64,000 bases of DNA from an uncultured Parabacteroides sp. (lineage in GTDB: Bacteria; Bacteroidota; Bacteroidia; Bacteroidales; Tannerellaceae): the NCBI GenBank assembly GCA_910577325.1, contig CAJTMR010000008.1:70052-134051 (forward strand), read 5' to 3'. The translations under genes were made by a program, and so were the position numbers. Below the pieces are notes generated by a model, which was not told where the DNA came from, did not search any database, and saw only the letters and a program-made list of their open reading frames with translations. Positions 18,061-26,521 of this stretch are shown one piece after another. Position 1 is the first letter of the stretch. Every line of letters begins with the position of its first letter.

Positions 18061-18774
18061 TTAGAACTTAAAACTGCAATTCAATCCATACGCCCCCGGC
18101 GTATATCGGGTCTTCGGAGTCACCTCCGGCGCCCAATGCATGCTCAGGTCCGGAGAAATGTCGAAATCGAAGAGCTGGGCGTCCACATACGCGTCGATTA
18201 TACTGATCGCATACACCCCGACCGTAATGATAATACTCAAATCCCTGTAACGGCGGAAATAATCCTTCCGTCGTTTCAAGTTATCCTGAAACTGGGTATT
18301 CTCCACATACGAGCTTTCCTGCCCATTCGGAACAAAAATCGTCCAACTCTCGCTCCACGGCCCCGTATACGGCTTATGCCCCTCTTGCTTCCCCGCCTGT
18401 ACTTTGGCGTAATCTTCCATTATATTAAAATAGGCGTTGGAATAATCACTGTAATTCTTATTGTTCCAGGTGATAGCATACATACACCCCATAAAGGCCC
18501 CGTATACCAACGGAAGTTTCCAATACTTCCTATTATATATCTGCCCCAGACCCGGCACCAACGCATACAGCATCGCTTTGTTCGGATCAGGTTTGAACTC
18601 GTTCAGCTTCATCCTCGGCCGGGGAAGCGAGTCGGCCGCCGAAAGCACGGCCGTGACAGTCGAATCGGAAGAAATCATCGTATCCTGCTTTGCCGTTACC
18701 GTCCTCTGCGCATAACCGGGCCATGCCAAGCACAGGAGGACTATTATCCATAAAATCGCTTTCCCGTTTCTCAT
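18061..18774 (-). CDS. DUF5683 membrane protein
   Basis: 237 residues. A signal-like helix at residues 7-22 and a disordered Ser/Thr linker are followed by the family core KAMLYALVPGLGQIYNRKYWKLPLVYGAF with small-residue membrane helices, and a second helix near 190-208. The ends FKF and LNCSFKF are reminiscent of membrane-associated beta segments. Function is unknown, but its place between parB and the transglycosylase is conserved in Bacteroidetes. The start overlaps parB by 4 bp. Confidence 0.85.
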   Translation of the reverse strand: MRNGKAILWIIVLLCLAWPGYAQRTVTAKQDTMISSDSTVTAVLSAADSLPRPRMKLNEFKPDPNKAMLYALVPGLGQIYNRKYWKLPLVYGAFMGCMYAITWNNKNYSDYSNAYFNIMEDYAKVQAGKQEGHKPYTGPWSESWTIFVPNGQESSYVENTQFQDNLKRRKDYFRRYRDLSIIITVGVYAISIIDAYVDAQLFDFDISPDLSMHWAPEVTPKTRYTPGAYGLNCSFKF

Positions 18775-19658
18775 TTCAACTTATCCAACAAACCGATCAG
18801 TTTCTCCAATTCATCTTCAGACGCAAAAGGGATCGTTATTTTTCCTTTTCCTTTTTCGTTGCATACCAGTTGCACCTTGGTTTTAAAGAAGCTGGACAGA
18901 TGGTCTTTCAGCAAGTTAAACTCCTCGGGCAGTTTCGGAGTCTGCCGGGCGGGCTTATCCTTTTTTGCCTGTTCAAGAGCCGACACATCCACTCCGCCGC
19001 GCACTATTTCTTCAACGTTACGGACGGACAATCCTTCTGCCAAGATCTGTTCGTAAAGCGCCAACTGCACCTCCGGGTCCTCGACAGGAAGCAGTGCCCG
19101 CGCATGTCCCATGTCGATCTTCTTATCTTTCAGCCCTACTTGTATCTCGGCAGGGAGCTTCAAGAGGCGGAGGTAATTGGCTATCGTCGCCCGCTTCTTG
19201 CCGACACGTTCGCTCAGCTTTTCCTGCGTCAGTCCGTAGCTGTCGATCAGCTTCTGGTAAGCCAAGGCTATTTCTATCGAGTTCAGGTCTTCACGCTGGA
19301 TATTCTCGATCAGTGCCATTTCGACGATATTCTCGTCTGCCGCGGTTTTGATATAGGCAGGGATACGCTCCAGCCCCGCCATCAGGGAGGCACGATACCG
19401 GCGTTCGCCGGAAATAATCATATATTTATCCGTTCCCGTTTCTTTCAGCGTAATCGGCTGAATAACACCTAACGAACGGATGGAAACAGCCAGTTCCTCA
19501 AGCGTCTCTTCTTCAAAAACAGAACGGGGTTGATCCGGATTGGGCTGGATCTTGCTCAGTTCTATTTCACTAATAGACGACGAGCCGCCCGTCTTCAGGT
19601 CGTCCATCGTTATCAAAGCATCCAATCCGCGGCCAAGAGCCGATCTTTTCATTACCAT
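18771..19658 (-). CDS. parB: Chromosome partitioning protein ParB
   Basis: 295 residues. The N terminus KRSALGRGLDALI is a ParA-interacting motif. The CTPase/ParB box (about 30-120) contains IQPNPDQPRSVF and ISGERRYRASLMAGL. The helix-turn-helix region (about 150-195) contains LTQEKLSERVGKKRATIANYLRLLKLP. The acidic-basic C terminus is a dimerisation segment. ParB loads as a clamp at parS and condenses the origin region. No classical parS (TGTTtCACGTGAAACA) was found in the window. Confidence 0.96.
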   Translation of the reverse strand: MVMKRSALGRGLDALITMDDLKTGGSSSISEIELSKIQPNPDQPRSVFEEETLEELAVSIRSLGVIQPITLKETGTDKYMIISGERRYRASLMAGLERIPAYIKTAADENIVEMALIENIQREDLNSIEIALAYQKLIDSYGLTQEKLSERVGKKRATIANYLRLLKLPAEIQVGLKDKKIDMGHARALLPVEDPEVQLALYEQILAEGLSVRNVEEIVRGGVDVSALEQAKKDKPARQTPKLPEEFNLLKDHLSSFFKTKVQLVCNEKGKGKITIPFASEDELEKLIGLLDKLK

Positions 19659-19674
19659 AAACTTTCGAATTTAT

Positions 19675-19724
19675 GATTTATGATTTATGATTTGAAAAGA
19701 CAAACAAATCATAAATCATAAATC
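19675..19724 (-). repeat. 20-bp perfect hairpin between parA and parB
   Basis: GATTTATGATTTATGATTTG (19675-19694) and CAAATCATAAATCATAAATC (19705-19724) pair without a mismatch around a 10-nt loop. The stem starts at the last base of the parA stop codon. It is AT-rich with a repeated TTTATGA unit and no T-tract, so it may stabilise mRNA or attenuate parB expression rather than terminate. The same unit recurs at 35175-35205, 44113-44145 and 58799-58947. Confidence 0.8.
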
Positions 19725-20488
19725 TATTTGTTTTTATCTATCAGCTCCTGTGCAAGCTGCATGTGATTAAGAGCTCCCTTCGACTCGGCATCGTAGAGTA
19801 ACACAGGTTTGCCGTAGCTGGAAGCTTCGCTTAATTTGACATTACGCTGAATCACGGTCGTGAAAACCAAGTCCCGGAACGGACGCTTCACCTCTTCATA
19901 TATCTGATTGGCCAAGCGAAGACGCGAGTCGTACATGGTCAGCAGGAAGCCTTCGATTTCCAAAGCAGGATTCAGCTTGGATTTGATGATCTTTATCGTG
20001 TTCAACAGTTTGCTGATACCTTCCAGCGCAAAATACTCGCATTGCACGGGTATCATAACCGAATCGGCCGCTGTCAAGGCATTAACCGTGATCAATCCCA
20101 AAGAGGGAGAACAATCGATCAGGATGAAATCGTACCGATCTTTCAGCGGGACCAACATTTGTTTCAATATCTGTTCCCGGTTCTCCATGTTCAGCATTTC
20201 AATCTCCGCACCTACCAGATCGATGTGGGAAGGGATAATATCCAGTCCCTCTACCTCCGTATTGGTAATAGCACCTTTCGGGTCGTCGCCATTCACCACA
20301 CACTCGTAGATCGACTGCTCCACACTACGGATATCCACGCCCAGTCCCGACGAAGCGTTGGCCTGCGGGTCCGCATCGACCACCAGCACCTTCTTTTCAA
20401 GAGCCGCCAGCGACGCAGCCAGGTTTATCGTAGTGGTAGTCTTGCCTACCCCGCCTTTCTGATTTGCTAAAGCGATAATCTTTCCCAT
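19724..20488 (-). CDS. parA: Chromosome partitioning ATPase ParA (Soj)
   Basis: 254 residues, the short chromosomal type. The deviant Walker A is KGGVGKTTTTINLA at residues 10-23. Walker A' and B segments are LVVDADPQANASSGLG and FILIDCSPSLGLIT. There is no N-terminal DNA-binding extension, as expected for chromosomal ParA. It forms nucleoid gradients that pull ParB-parS complexes apart. It is first gene of the operon, with a consensus promoter 22 bp upstream. Confidence 0.97.
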   Translation of the reverse strand: MGKIIALANQKGGVGKTTTTINLAASLAALEKKVLVVDADPQANASSGLGVDIRSVEQSIYECVVNGDDPKGAITNTEVEGLDIIPSHIDLVGAEIEMLNMENREQILKQMLVPLKDRYDFILIDCSPSLGLITVNALTAADSVMIPVQCEYFALEGISKLLNTIKIIKSKLNPALEIEGFLLTMYDSRLRLANQIYEEVKRPFRDLVFTTVIQRNVKLSEASSYGKPVLLYDAESKGALNHMQLAQELIDKNK

Positions 20489-20510
20489 ACTTTGTCTATT
20501 TATTCGGGGA

Positions 20511-20540
20511 CAAAACTAAACATTAAAAACCTAACACAAA
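20511..20540 (-). promoter_or_regulatory. Promoter of the parA operon
   Basis: On the minus strand TTTG (20540-20537), an 18-bp spacer and TAGTTTTG (20518-20511). A perfect fit to the Bacteroidetes consensus just ahead of the parA start. Confidence 0.7.
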
Positions 20541-20732
20541 TCAGTTTAAGCAAAACAATGCCTGTTTTGTTGAAAAGTCACCTTATCTGTTGATAACTTG
20601 CAAATATACACAAATATTATAGAATAATACGTTCCAAATGAGCGCAATCAGGGCAATCGTACCAAAATCATAAAGCACCCATCTGCTTTCGCCACCGATA
20701 CGGACCAATCATATAATGTTTTTGCAAAAACA

Positions 20733-20843
20733 ACTATCATACTATCATATCCGGCCGTATATTATTTTAAACCAATGCGTTATGGCATGATAGTTGCTGT
20801 TTTTAACTATCATTCATCTATCACACCTATCATAGTTAAAAAC
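20733..20843. repeat. Cluster of CTATCA motifs with a 12-bp inverted repeat
   Basis: CTATCA occurs at 20734, 20742, 20807, 20818 and 20827 on the plus strand and at 20788-20793 on the minus strand. Four of these are the longer ACTATCAT, the first two in exact tandem. GTTTTTAACTAT (20799-20810) and ATAGTTAAAAAC (20832-20843) form a perfect 12-bp inverted repeat around two of the motifs. This density within 110 bp looks like a multi-site protein-binding region. Confidence 0.65.
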
Positions 20844-20972
20844 GATAACACCCTGTGTATCAATCATACGATAAAAACCGAGACCGTCCGGGAACAGGTG
20901 CAGAATATGTTAAAACGGCTTCTTTTTTCATCAAGACAGGCTTTTCTTTTGTCAAAAACAGCTTTTAAAGCC

Positions 20973-21040
20973 GCTTGAGACCCGGGTCTCCGTAGTGGGT
21001 ACACCCGGGTGCGGGAAAGGTGCAGACCCGGGTCTCAAGC
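20973..21040. repeat. Three-palindrome CCCGGG element
   Basis: GCTTGAGACCCGGGTCT (20973-20989) and AGACCCGGGTCTCAAGC (21024-21040) are perfect 17-bp arms. Each contains a self-palindrome around CCCGGG, and a third palindrome CACCCGGGTG (21002-21011) sits in the loop. The architecture (outer arms, inner palindrome with the same core) matches the element at 54390-54448, though the bases differ. Confidence 0.75.
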
Positions 21041-21275
21041 GAAGCCTTGACGGGGATGCGCCGATGTTTATCCGCCATGTCGGAGATACTTTTATGCCCT
21101 GTTTTGGCATCTTTTCCGGCGATGGCTGTTTTTGCCCATACAAACAGGAACAGCATATCATCAGCTACATGAATAAATATCCATGTAAAAAGCATGATAG
21201 CTACTTTTCCCCTGTAAGAGGCATAGTCTTAGATGACTATATGAGTTATTCTTATTTTGCCGGCATCTCTCCAAC

Positions 21276-21339
21276 AAAAAAAACGCAGACTAACGCAGAC
21301 TTATCATTTTATAGATGACAACAGTTGCGTTACTCTGCG
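21276..21339 (-). terminator. Probable terminator of the rprXY operon
   Basis: Read on the minus strand, CGCAGAGTAACGCA (21339-21326) pairs with TGCGTTAGTCTGCG (21297-21284) with one mismatch, and eight T residues follow at once (21283-21276). The 28-nt loop is long. It lies 44 bp beyond the rprY stop codon. Confidence 0.6.
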
Positions 21340-21382
21340 CTCGTCCACGTAGCCCGCGTAGCTCGCGTACGGTAAATTCGGA

Positions 21383-22114
21383 TCAAAGGACCTGGATGCC
21401 TTCTTCACGAGCCGCATCCTCTCCGGAAGGAGTGATCAGCTTGTACCCCTTGCCGTGGATGTTGATGATTTCGATTCCCGGATCATCCTTCAGCAATTTA
21501 CGCAGTTTCGTGATATATACGTCCATGCTGCGGGCATTGAAGTAGTTATCATCCACCCAGATTGTCTTCAACGCGTAATTACGTTCCAGAATGTCATTAG
21601 CATGTGCGCAAAGGAGACTCAGAAGTTCACATTCCTTAGTTGTCAGTTTCGTGACCTTGTCGTCGATAGCCAGCGTCTGTTTCTGCGTATCGAACAAGAA
21701 GTTTCCTAACTTGTAAAAAGGAATATCTTTCATCTTCTTGCCTTTCACACGGCGAAGGATCGCTTCAATACGGAGCAAGAGCTCTTCCATGCTGAAAGGT
21801 TTTGTCAGATAATCATCTGCACCTATTTTGAAACCTTCCAGGATATCTTCCTTCATCGTCTTGGCCGTAAGGAAGATAACAGGGATATCAGGATTGATAG
21901 AACGGATTTCCTGAGCCAGTGTGAAACCGTCTTTTTTCGGCATCATCACATCAAGTACGCAAAGATCATATTTGCCTTTGGTGAAACCTTTGTAACCGGC
22001 TTCTCCATCGGAGAAGAGGTCAGTCACATAACCTTTTGCCTGCAAGTATTCTCTCAGCAGCATACCCAGGTTCTCATCGTCTTCGCAAAAGAAGATTTTC
22101 AGTTTTTCTTCCAT
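21383..22114 (-). CDS. rprY: OmpR-family response regulator, RprY-like
   Basis: 243 residues. The receiver domain (1-120) has the acidic pocket CEDDE, the phospho-acceptor Asp in LCVLDVMMPKKDG near residue 55, and the Lys in DDYLTKPFS. The C-terminal winged helix (about 140-232) contains LTTKECELLSLLCAHANDI and NARSMDVYITKLRKLL. It closely resembles RprY of Bacteroides, an essential-like regulator that affects sodium pumping and stress responses. The histidine kinase gene precedes it by 2 bp. Confidence 0.9.
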   Translation of the reverse strand: MEEKLKIFFCEDDENLGMLLREYLQAKGYVTDLFSDGEAGYKGFTKGKYDLCVLDVMMPKKDGFTLAQEIRSINPDIPVIFLTAKTMKEDILEGFKIGADDYLTKPFSMEELLLRIEAILRRVKGKKMKDIPFYKLGNFLFDTQKQTLAIDDKVTKLTTKECELLSLLCAHANDILERNYALKTIWVDDNYFNARSMDVYITKLRKLLKDDPGIEIINIHGKGYKLITPSGEDAAREEGIQVL

Positions 22115-22116
22115 AA

Positions 22117-23670
22117 CTAACTTTTTATAAGAGGTAAAGTAATAATAAATCTTGTTCCAACATTCCCGGACCCACCTTCGGCACGGATCGTACCTTTATG
22201 GTCCTCCACTATTTTACGGACGTAAGCAAGTCCGAGACCGAACCCTTTCACGTCGTGTACATTGCCTGTCGGTACACGGAAGAAGCGGTCGAATACTTTC
22301 TTGAGGTATTCTTTCTTGATTCCGATACCGTTGTCCTCGATCGATATCAACAGCTTGCCATTCTCGTTCCAGGTCCGGCACATCAACGTCAGCGGGACTT
22401 CGAGGCGGCGATACTTGACTGCGTTGTCCAGCAGGTTGAACAGCACATTCGTGATGTGCATCTCATCCACGTAGATGTCCGAATCGACCGCCTGCAAGTC
22501 GATATCAATCGTGCCGTCATATTTCTCAACTTTCAGGGCGAATGTATTGGCAACGCTTGCCAGCAAATCGTTCGCATCCACCTCCTTCAACTTGAGAGCT
22601 GCTTTCTGGCGCTCAAACAGCGACATTTGCAGAACCTTTTCCACCAGGAAGCCCAACCGTTTCGTCTCGTCGTTGATCACCCCGGAAATATGCTTGAACA
22701 CATCGGGGCTCTTCGTGATGTCCGAATCCTTCAGCATCTGTGCGGCAAGCGAGATGGTCGAAACCGGCGTCTTCAGTTCGTGCGTCATATTGTTGATAAA
22801 GTCATTCTTCATTTCCGAAAGTCTCTTCTGACGGAACACGATATAAATGGTAAAGATAAACGTCACCAAAAGTATCAGTGAGAAGATGATCGAAGGCACG
22901 ATAAAGGTTACAGAACTTGAAATATAATCGCCCTTCGTCGGGAAATACACTTTCAGGTAATTCTGTTTCGAAGGAGGATCGTTGGGGAATAACACCTGTT
23001 GAATCACATCCGATACAGGAGGAATATCCCCGTTCTGATAAACAACCTTCCCGTCTTTGTTAATAACAGCAAAGACGAACGGCAAGTTCAACCCGTTGTT
23101 AACAAATTCTGATTTTAAATAACTATTCAGCTTTTTAAAATCTATCCGATCTTCGATCGGCCTCAGGTTTGCCGTATGCAAGATATTCAAGATCACTTCG
23201 TTGAACAACCCGCTTTGATACAGGTAACGGCGCTTCAACGTTTGCTGCAAATCTTTTGACGTACGGACTATACTGTTAGGGACCTTGTTGCTGCCCAGCG
23301 AAGGAAGCGGCTCGAACTTGCGTGTCCGGATGTCACGATGAAACTCGATATGCTCCACGGTTCCATCGGCATTGGTAAACTGCATCTTGTATTTTTTCTC
23401 GGTGATGATCCCGCCGCCAAAGTTGCCCTGTTCATTCCGGTATAAATAATTGTTTGCCTCGTCACGGCTGAGATCTTCTTCCAGATACCGGGCCGTTTCA
23501 TCAAGCTCGAGGTTTTTCGAGACTTGGTGCATCGATCGTTTGACAGTTTCATTGAACTGCTCGCTACTTTTCTTGAGTATGATGCTTACATATTTCACCT
23601 GCAAAAAGAGCAAACCGGCAAAGGCAAAAGCCATCACCACCGCAAGCAACCAAATCGTAGACTTCCTCAT
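22117..23670 (-). CDS. rprX: Sensor histidine kinase, RprX-like
   Basis: 517 residues from the ATG at 23670 (MRKSTIWLLAVVMAFAF); the frame is open to 23727, but the extra 19 residues precede the first membrane helix and lack family support. Two membrane helices (about 5-25 and 265-290) bracket a periplasmic sensor domain of about 240 residues. HisKA carries the phosphorylated His in NNMTHELKTPVST. The ATPase domain shows N (LFNLLDNAVKYR), G1 (IEDNGIGI) and G2 (GFGLGLAYVRKIV) boxes. It pairs with the downstream response regulator. Confidence 0.9.
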   Translation of the reverse strand: MRKSTIWLLAVVMAFAFAGLLFLQVKYVSIILKKSSEQFNETVKRSMHQVSKNLELDETARYLEEDLSRDEANNYLYRNEQGNFGGGIITEKKYKMQFTNADGTVEHIEFHRDIRTRKFEPLPSLGSNKVPNSIVRTSKDLQQTLKRRYLYQSGLFNEVILNILHTANLRPIEDRIDFKKLNSYLKSEFVNNGLNLPFVFAVINKDGKVVYQNGDIPPVSDVIQQVLFPNDPPSKQNYLKVYFPTKGDYISSSVTFIVPSIIFSLILLVTFIFTIYIVFRQKRLSEMKNDFINNMTHELKTPVSTISLAAQMLKDSDITKSPDVFKHISGVINDETKRLGFLVEKVLQMSLFERQKAALKLKEVDANDLLASVANTFALKVEKYDGTIDIDLQAVDSDIYVDEMHITNVLFNLLDNAVKYRRLEVPLTLMCRTWNENGKLLISIEDNGIGIKKEYLKKVFDRFFRVPTGNVHDVKGFGLGLAYVRKIVEDHKGTIRAEGGSGNVGTRFIITLPLIKS

Positions 23671-23931
23671 ATCAATAAATCTCTCTTTTAATGTCACAAA
23701 TAACGTGCCTTTTAATTTAATATTCACACAAAAAAGGTAAAAACAGAAAGGCTTATATGTTAAAATACATTACTAAAAGCGTATTATTTCTCCTTATATC
23801 TGTTTTTAAACCAACATATTACCACCGACCTTGGCGCATCATCACATTCCATAGGCCTCATACTAATTGATTAAAACAAAAATACAACGTGAATTGTTGC
23901 ATCGGGCACTTAAAAACTTTTCCCGAAAGCA

Positions 23932-23960
23932 TTGACTTTTAATTATTAACCCTATCTTTG
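23932..23960 (+). promoter_or_regulatory. Promoter of the acyltransferase pair
   Basis: TTG 23932-23934, an 18-bp spacer and TATCTTTG 23953-23960. It is 22 bp upstream of the ATG. The rest of the 310-bp divergent gap to rprX shows nothing recognisable. Confidence 0.7.
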
Positions 23961-23982
23961 CCTCCCGTAAGAGTTACGTGAA

Positions 23983-24807
23983 ATGACACAAGAAGGTATT
24001 ACACAGATAGACATCAAACAGGTATTACGCCAAAAGGCGCCTTCGGCCGCCCGTAAGATTCCCGGCTTTGTGATTGACTATCTGATCCATACTGTTCATC
24101 AGGATGAACTGAACGATATCCTCCGCCGATACCACGATAAAGACGGGGTAGCGTTCATGCAGGAGCTGATCGGATATTTTGACTTGAACTTGGAATTGGT
24201 AAATGAAGAACATATTCCTGCCGAAGGACGGTATATATTCGTCTCCAACCATCCGCTGGGCGGACTGGACGGGATTTGCCTGTCGGCCGTCATCGGCAGA
24301 CGCTTCGATGGAAAGATCCGCTACTTGGTAAACGACCTGCTGCTTTACCTGACCAACCTGAGATCGATCTTCGTCCCCATCAACAAACACGGGGCGCAAG
24401 GGAAAAAGAACGCCGAGTTGATCGAAAAGGCATACGCTTCGGACAACCAGATCATCACATTCCCCGCCGGCTTATGCTCACGCAAGCAAAACGGGAAGAT
24501 ACAGGACACAGAATGGAAGAAATCGTTCATCCAAAAAGCCGTGCACTATCAGCGAGACGTCGTACCGGTGTTTTTCGAAGGACGCAACTCCGATTTTTTC
24601 TACCGTTTCGCCAACCTGCGGAAAACATTGGGCATAAAGATGAATTACGAAATGATCTACCTGCCCGACGAGATGTTCAAAAGCAAACACAAGACGTACC
24701 GTATCCATTTCGGAAAGCCGGTTCCCTGGCAAACCTTCGACAACAGCCGCAAACCGGCAGAGTGGGCCGCGTGGATGAAGGAAGTCGTCTATGACCTAAA
24801 GAAATAA
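23983..24807 (+). CDS. glsA: PlsC-like O-acyltransferase, GlsA-like
   Basis: 274 residues, no signal peptide or clear membrane helix. The acyltransferase core contains FVSNHPLGGLDGICL near residues 85-100, where the family normally has HX4D; here five residues separate His and Asp. It also has IFVPINKHG and ITFPAGLCSRKQNG (the FPEG-equivalent block). In Bacteroides an acyltransferase of this type (GlsA) adds the second, ester-linked fatty acid when glycine lipids are made, and a GNAT partner (GlsB) adds the first. The adjacent GNAT gene here supports that assignment. A general lysophospholipid acyltransferase role is the alternative. Confidence 0.7.
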   Translation: MTQEGITQIDIKQVLRQKAPSAARKIPGFVIDYLIHTVHQDELNDILRRYHDKDGVAFMQELIGYFDLNLELVNEEHIPAEGRYIFVSNHPLGGLDGICLSAVIGRRFDGKIRYLVNDLLLYLTNLRSIFVPINKHGAQGKKNAELIEKAYASDNQIITFPAGLCSRKQNGKIQDTEWKKSFIQKAVHYQRDVVPVFFEGRNSDFFYRFANLRKTLGIKMNYEMIYLPDEMFKSKHKTYRIHFGKPVPWQTFDNSRKPAEWAAWMKEVVYDLKK

Positions 24808-24819
24808 TTGATTTTATAT

Positions 24820-25785
24820 ATGCAAGACATTATCAAACCAATTGACCGTGCTCTCCTGAAAGCCGAGCTGACCGAGGACAAGAAGCTGCGAAGAACCAAC
24901 AAATCCAACAATGAGATATACATTGTCACAGCCCATGACTCTCCCAACGTGATGCAGGAGATCGGACGGCTCAGAGAAATCGCTTTCCGATATTACGGAG
25001 GCGGGACTGGTTTCCCGGTCGATATCGACGAATATGACACGATGGACAATGCTTACCGCCAGCTCATCGTATGGAGTCCTGAAGACGAACAGATATTAGG
25101 TGGTTACCGCTTCCTTTGCGGTTCGGACGTGAAGTTCGACGAAGCCGGCAAACCTATTTTAGCGACTTCCCATCTATTCGATTTTTCCGAAAAGTTCAAT
25201 AAAGAATATCTGCCGTATACCGTCGAGCTGGGCCGTTCGTTCGTGACGCTTGAATACCAGTCGACCCGCAGCGGCAACGCAAAGGGATTGTTCGTGTTGG
25301 ACAACCTATGGGACGGCCTGGGGGCTCTTTCTGTGGTGGACCCCAGTTTGCAGTACTATTTCGGGAAGGTGACGATGTACAACACCTATAACTCCGAAGC
25401 CCGCAACATGATCCTGTATTTCCTGAACATGCACTTCCCCGACCCGGAGAAACTGATCACTCCGGTCTGTCCGCTGGAGACAGGCACGGACCTGGAAAAA
25501 ATGCAGGAACTTTTCAAGTATGACAACTTCAAGGAGAATTACAAGGTGCTGAACCAGGAAGTCCGCAAGTTCGGCATCAATGTGCCGCCGTTAGTCAATG
25601 CTTATATGAGCCTCTCTCCTAAGATGCGTGTATTCGGAACAGCGATCAACCATGAGTTTGGAGAAGTGGAAGAGACCGGTATCCTGATCGCCATCGACGA
25701 AATCTTGGAAGACAAAAAGAAACGTCATATCGAGACTTACCTGAACGAAGAAGGCAAATCGGCCGACCTGATACGCAATAGCTAA
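24820..25785 (+). CDS. glsB: GNAT-fold N-acyltransferase, GlsB/OlsB-like
   Basis: 321 residues from the ATG at 24820, 12 bp after the upstream stop (an in-frame TTG at 24808 is less likely). Hallmarks of the hemolysin/OlsB-type acyltransferases are IGRLREIAFRYYGGGTGFPVDIDEYDTMDNAYRQLIVW, ILGGYRF and VELGRSFV. Such enzymes load a 3-hydroxy fatty acid from ACP onto an amino acid. With the upstream PlsC-like enzyme this predicts glycine or related aminolipids in the envelope. Substrate specificity is inferred from the Bacteroides system, not visible in sequence. Confidence 0.75.
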   Translation: MQDIIKPIDRALLKAELTEDKKLRRTNKSNNEIYIVTAHDSPNVMQEIGRLREIAFRYYGGGTGFPVDIDEYDTMDNAYRQLIVWSPEDEQILGGYRFLCGSDVKFDEAGKPILATSHLFDFSEKFNKEYLPYTVELGRSFVTLEYQSTRSGNAKGLFVLDNLWDGLGALSVVDPSLQYYFGKVTMYNTYNSEARNMILYFLNMHFPDPEKLITPVCPLETGTDLEKMQELFKYDNFKENYKVLNQEVRKFGINVPPLVNAYMSLSPKMRVFGTAINHEFGEVEETGILIAIDEILEDKKKRHIETYLNEEGKSADLIRNS

Positions 25786-25795
25786 AACGAAATAT

Positions 25796-25837
25796 AAAAA
25801 GGGAGGCATGTCAAAAATGACATTTGCCCCCCTTTTT
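25796..25837. terminator. Bidirectional terminator between glsB-like gene and DUF3109 gene
   Basis: AAAAAGGG...ATGTCA pairs with TGACAT...CCCTTTTT around a short A-loop. The A and T flanks suit both converging transcripts. Confidence 0.8.
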
Positions 25838-25851
25838 ACTCTTAGCTTTCG

Positions 25852-26439
25852 TTATAATTCTTCGTTCTTCTGCTTCTCCCACTCTCCGGCAATCTCCTCA
25901 AGAGCCTCATACCATTCCTTCCCGAAACGGCGGATCAGCGGTTCCTTCAAGAACTTATAGACCGGGAGTTTCTCTTTCTTGCCTAATACCTCCGCAGCTT
26001 TGCAGATATTCCAGCGATTGTAGTTTACCGCTTCGAACGTATCATACTTTTCCACGCGGATCGGGTAAAGATGGCAGGAAACCGGTTTATAGAAAGAGAG
26101 CTTGCCTTCGCGATAAGCCTTCTCCACCGCACATTTGCAAGTTCCGTCTCCATCGTAGCAGGTAAAAACGCAATCTTTGCCGTTTACGATTGAGGTCACC
26201 AAGTCTCCCTCTTCATCAATATAGGCAACGCCTTGTTTCTTGATGATCTCCTGAGCTTTCGGTGACAGGTCGTTCCAGATAACCGGAAGAGCTTTTTCCA
26301 GTTCGCCAACTTCTTCCTCCAGCAAGGGCGCCCCGGAATCCCCTTCCACGCAACAGATGCCTTTGCAATGCGACAGATCACATAAGAACTGGCGTTCGAG
26401 AACGTCGAGGCTGACCAGGGTATTGTCTATTTGTATCAC
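25852..26439 (-). CDS. DUF3109 cysteine-cluster protein
   Basis: 195 residues with eight conserved-looking Cys residues: CDLSHCKGICC near residues 19-30, then CVFTC and CKCAVE near 90-105, and SCHLYPI and WNICKAA. The pattern resembles zinc or iron-sulfur binding families such as YkgJ, to which DUF3109 is related. Soluble, no signal peptide. Physiological role unknown. It is a single gene between two strong terminators. Confidence 0.85.
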   Translation of the reverse strand: MIQIDNTLVSLDVLERQFLCDLSHCKGICCVEGDSGAPLLEEEVGELEKALPVIWNDLSPKAQEIIKKQGVAYIDEEGDLVTSIVNGKDCVFTCYDGDGTCKCAVEKAYREGKLSFYKPVSCHLYPIRVEKYDTFEAVNYNRWNICKAAEVLGKKEKLPVYKFLKEPLIRRFGKEWYEALEEIAGEWEKQKNEEL

Positions 26440-26473
26440 TTCTTAAATTAAAAATTGTATCTTTAAAAAGGGA

Positions 26474-26516
26474 AAAACTCTTTTGCCGGAGGATAATTCT
26501 CCGGCAAAAGAGTTTT
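26474..26516 (-). terminator. Terminator of gpmI
   Basis: AAAACTCTTTTGCCGGAG and CTCCGGCAAAAGAGTTTT are perfect 18-bp arms around GATAATT. On the minus strand the stem ends in a T-run. It sits only 5 bp after the gpmI stop codon. Confidence 0.9.
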
Positions 26517-26521
26517 ATTTC

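Larger units (their letters stand above)
20541..21275. other. Gene-free, palindrome-rich region upstream of parA
   Basis: About 735 bp without a credible gene. It holds one near-match DnaA box (TGTTGATAA at 20588-20596, one base off TTATCCACA on the minus strand), the CTATCA motif cluster and the CCCGGG palindrome element listed separately, and a further TGATAG at 21195. Frames that cross it are short and made of palindrome-derived residues. A regulatory or chromosome-segregation function is possible but not shown. Confidence 0.5.

Noticed and set aside
20995..21318. A 107-codon plus-strand frame and a minus-strand companion in the region upstream of parA
   Set aside because: Both are built from the CCCGGG palindromes and a terminator; codon use is unlike the neighbouring genes.
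23966..23980. TTACGTGAAAT considered as a parS site
   Set aside because: Only half of the parS palindrome is present, and the spacing between box and gene start explains the sequence.
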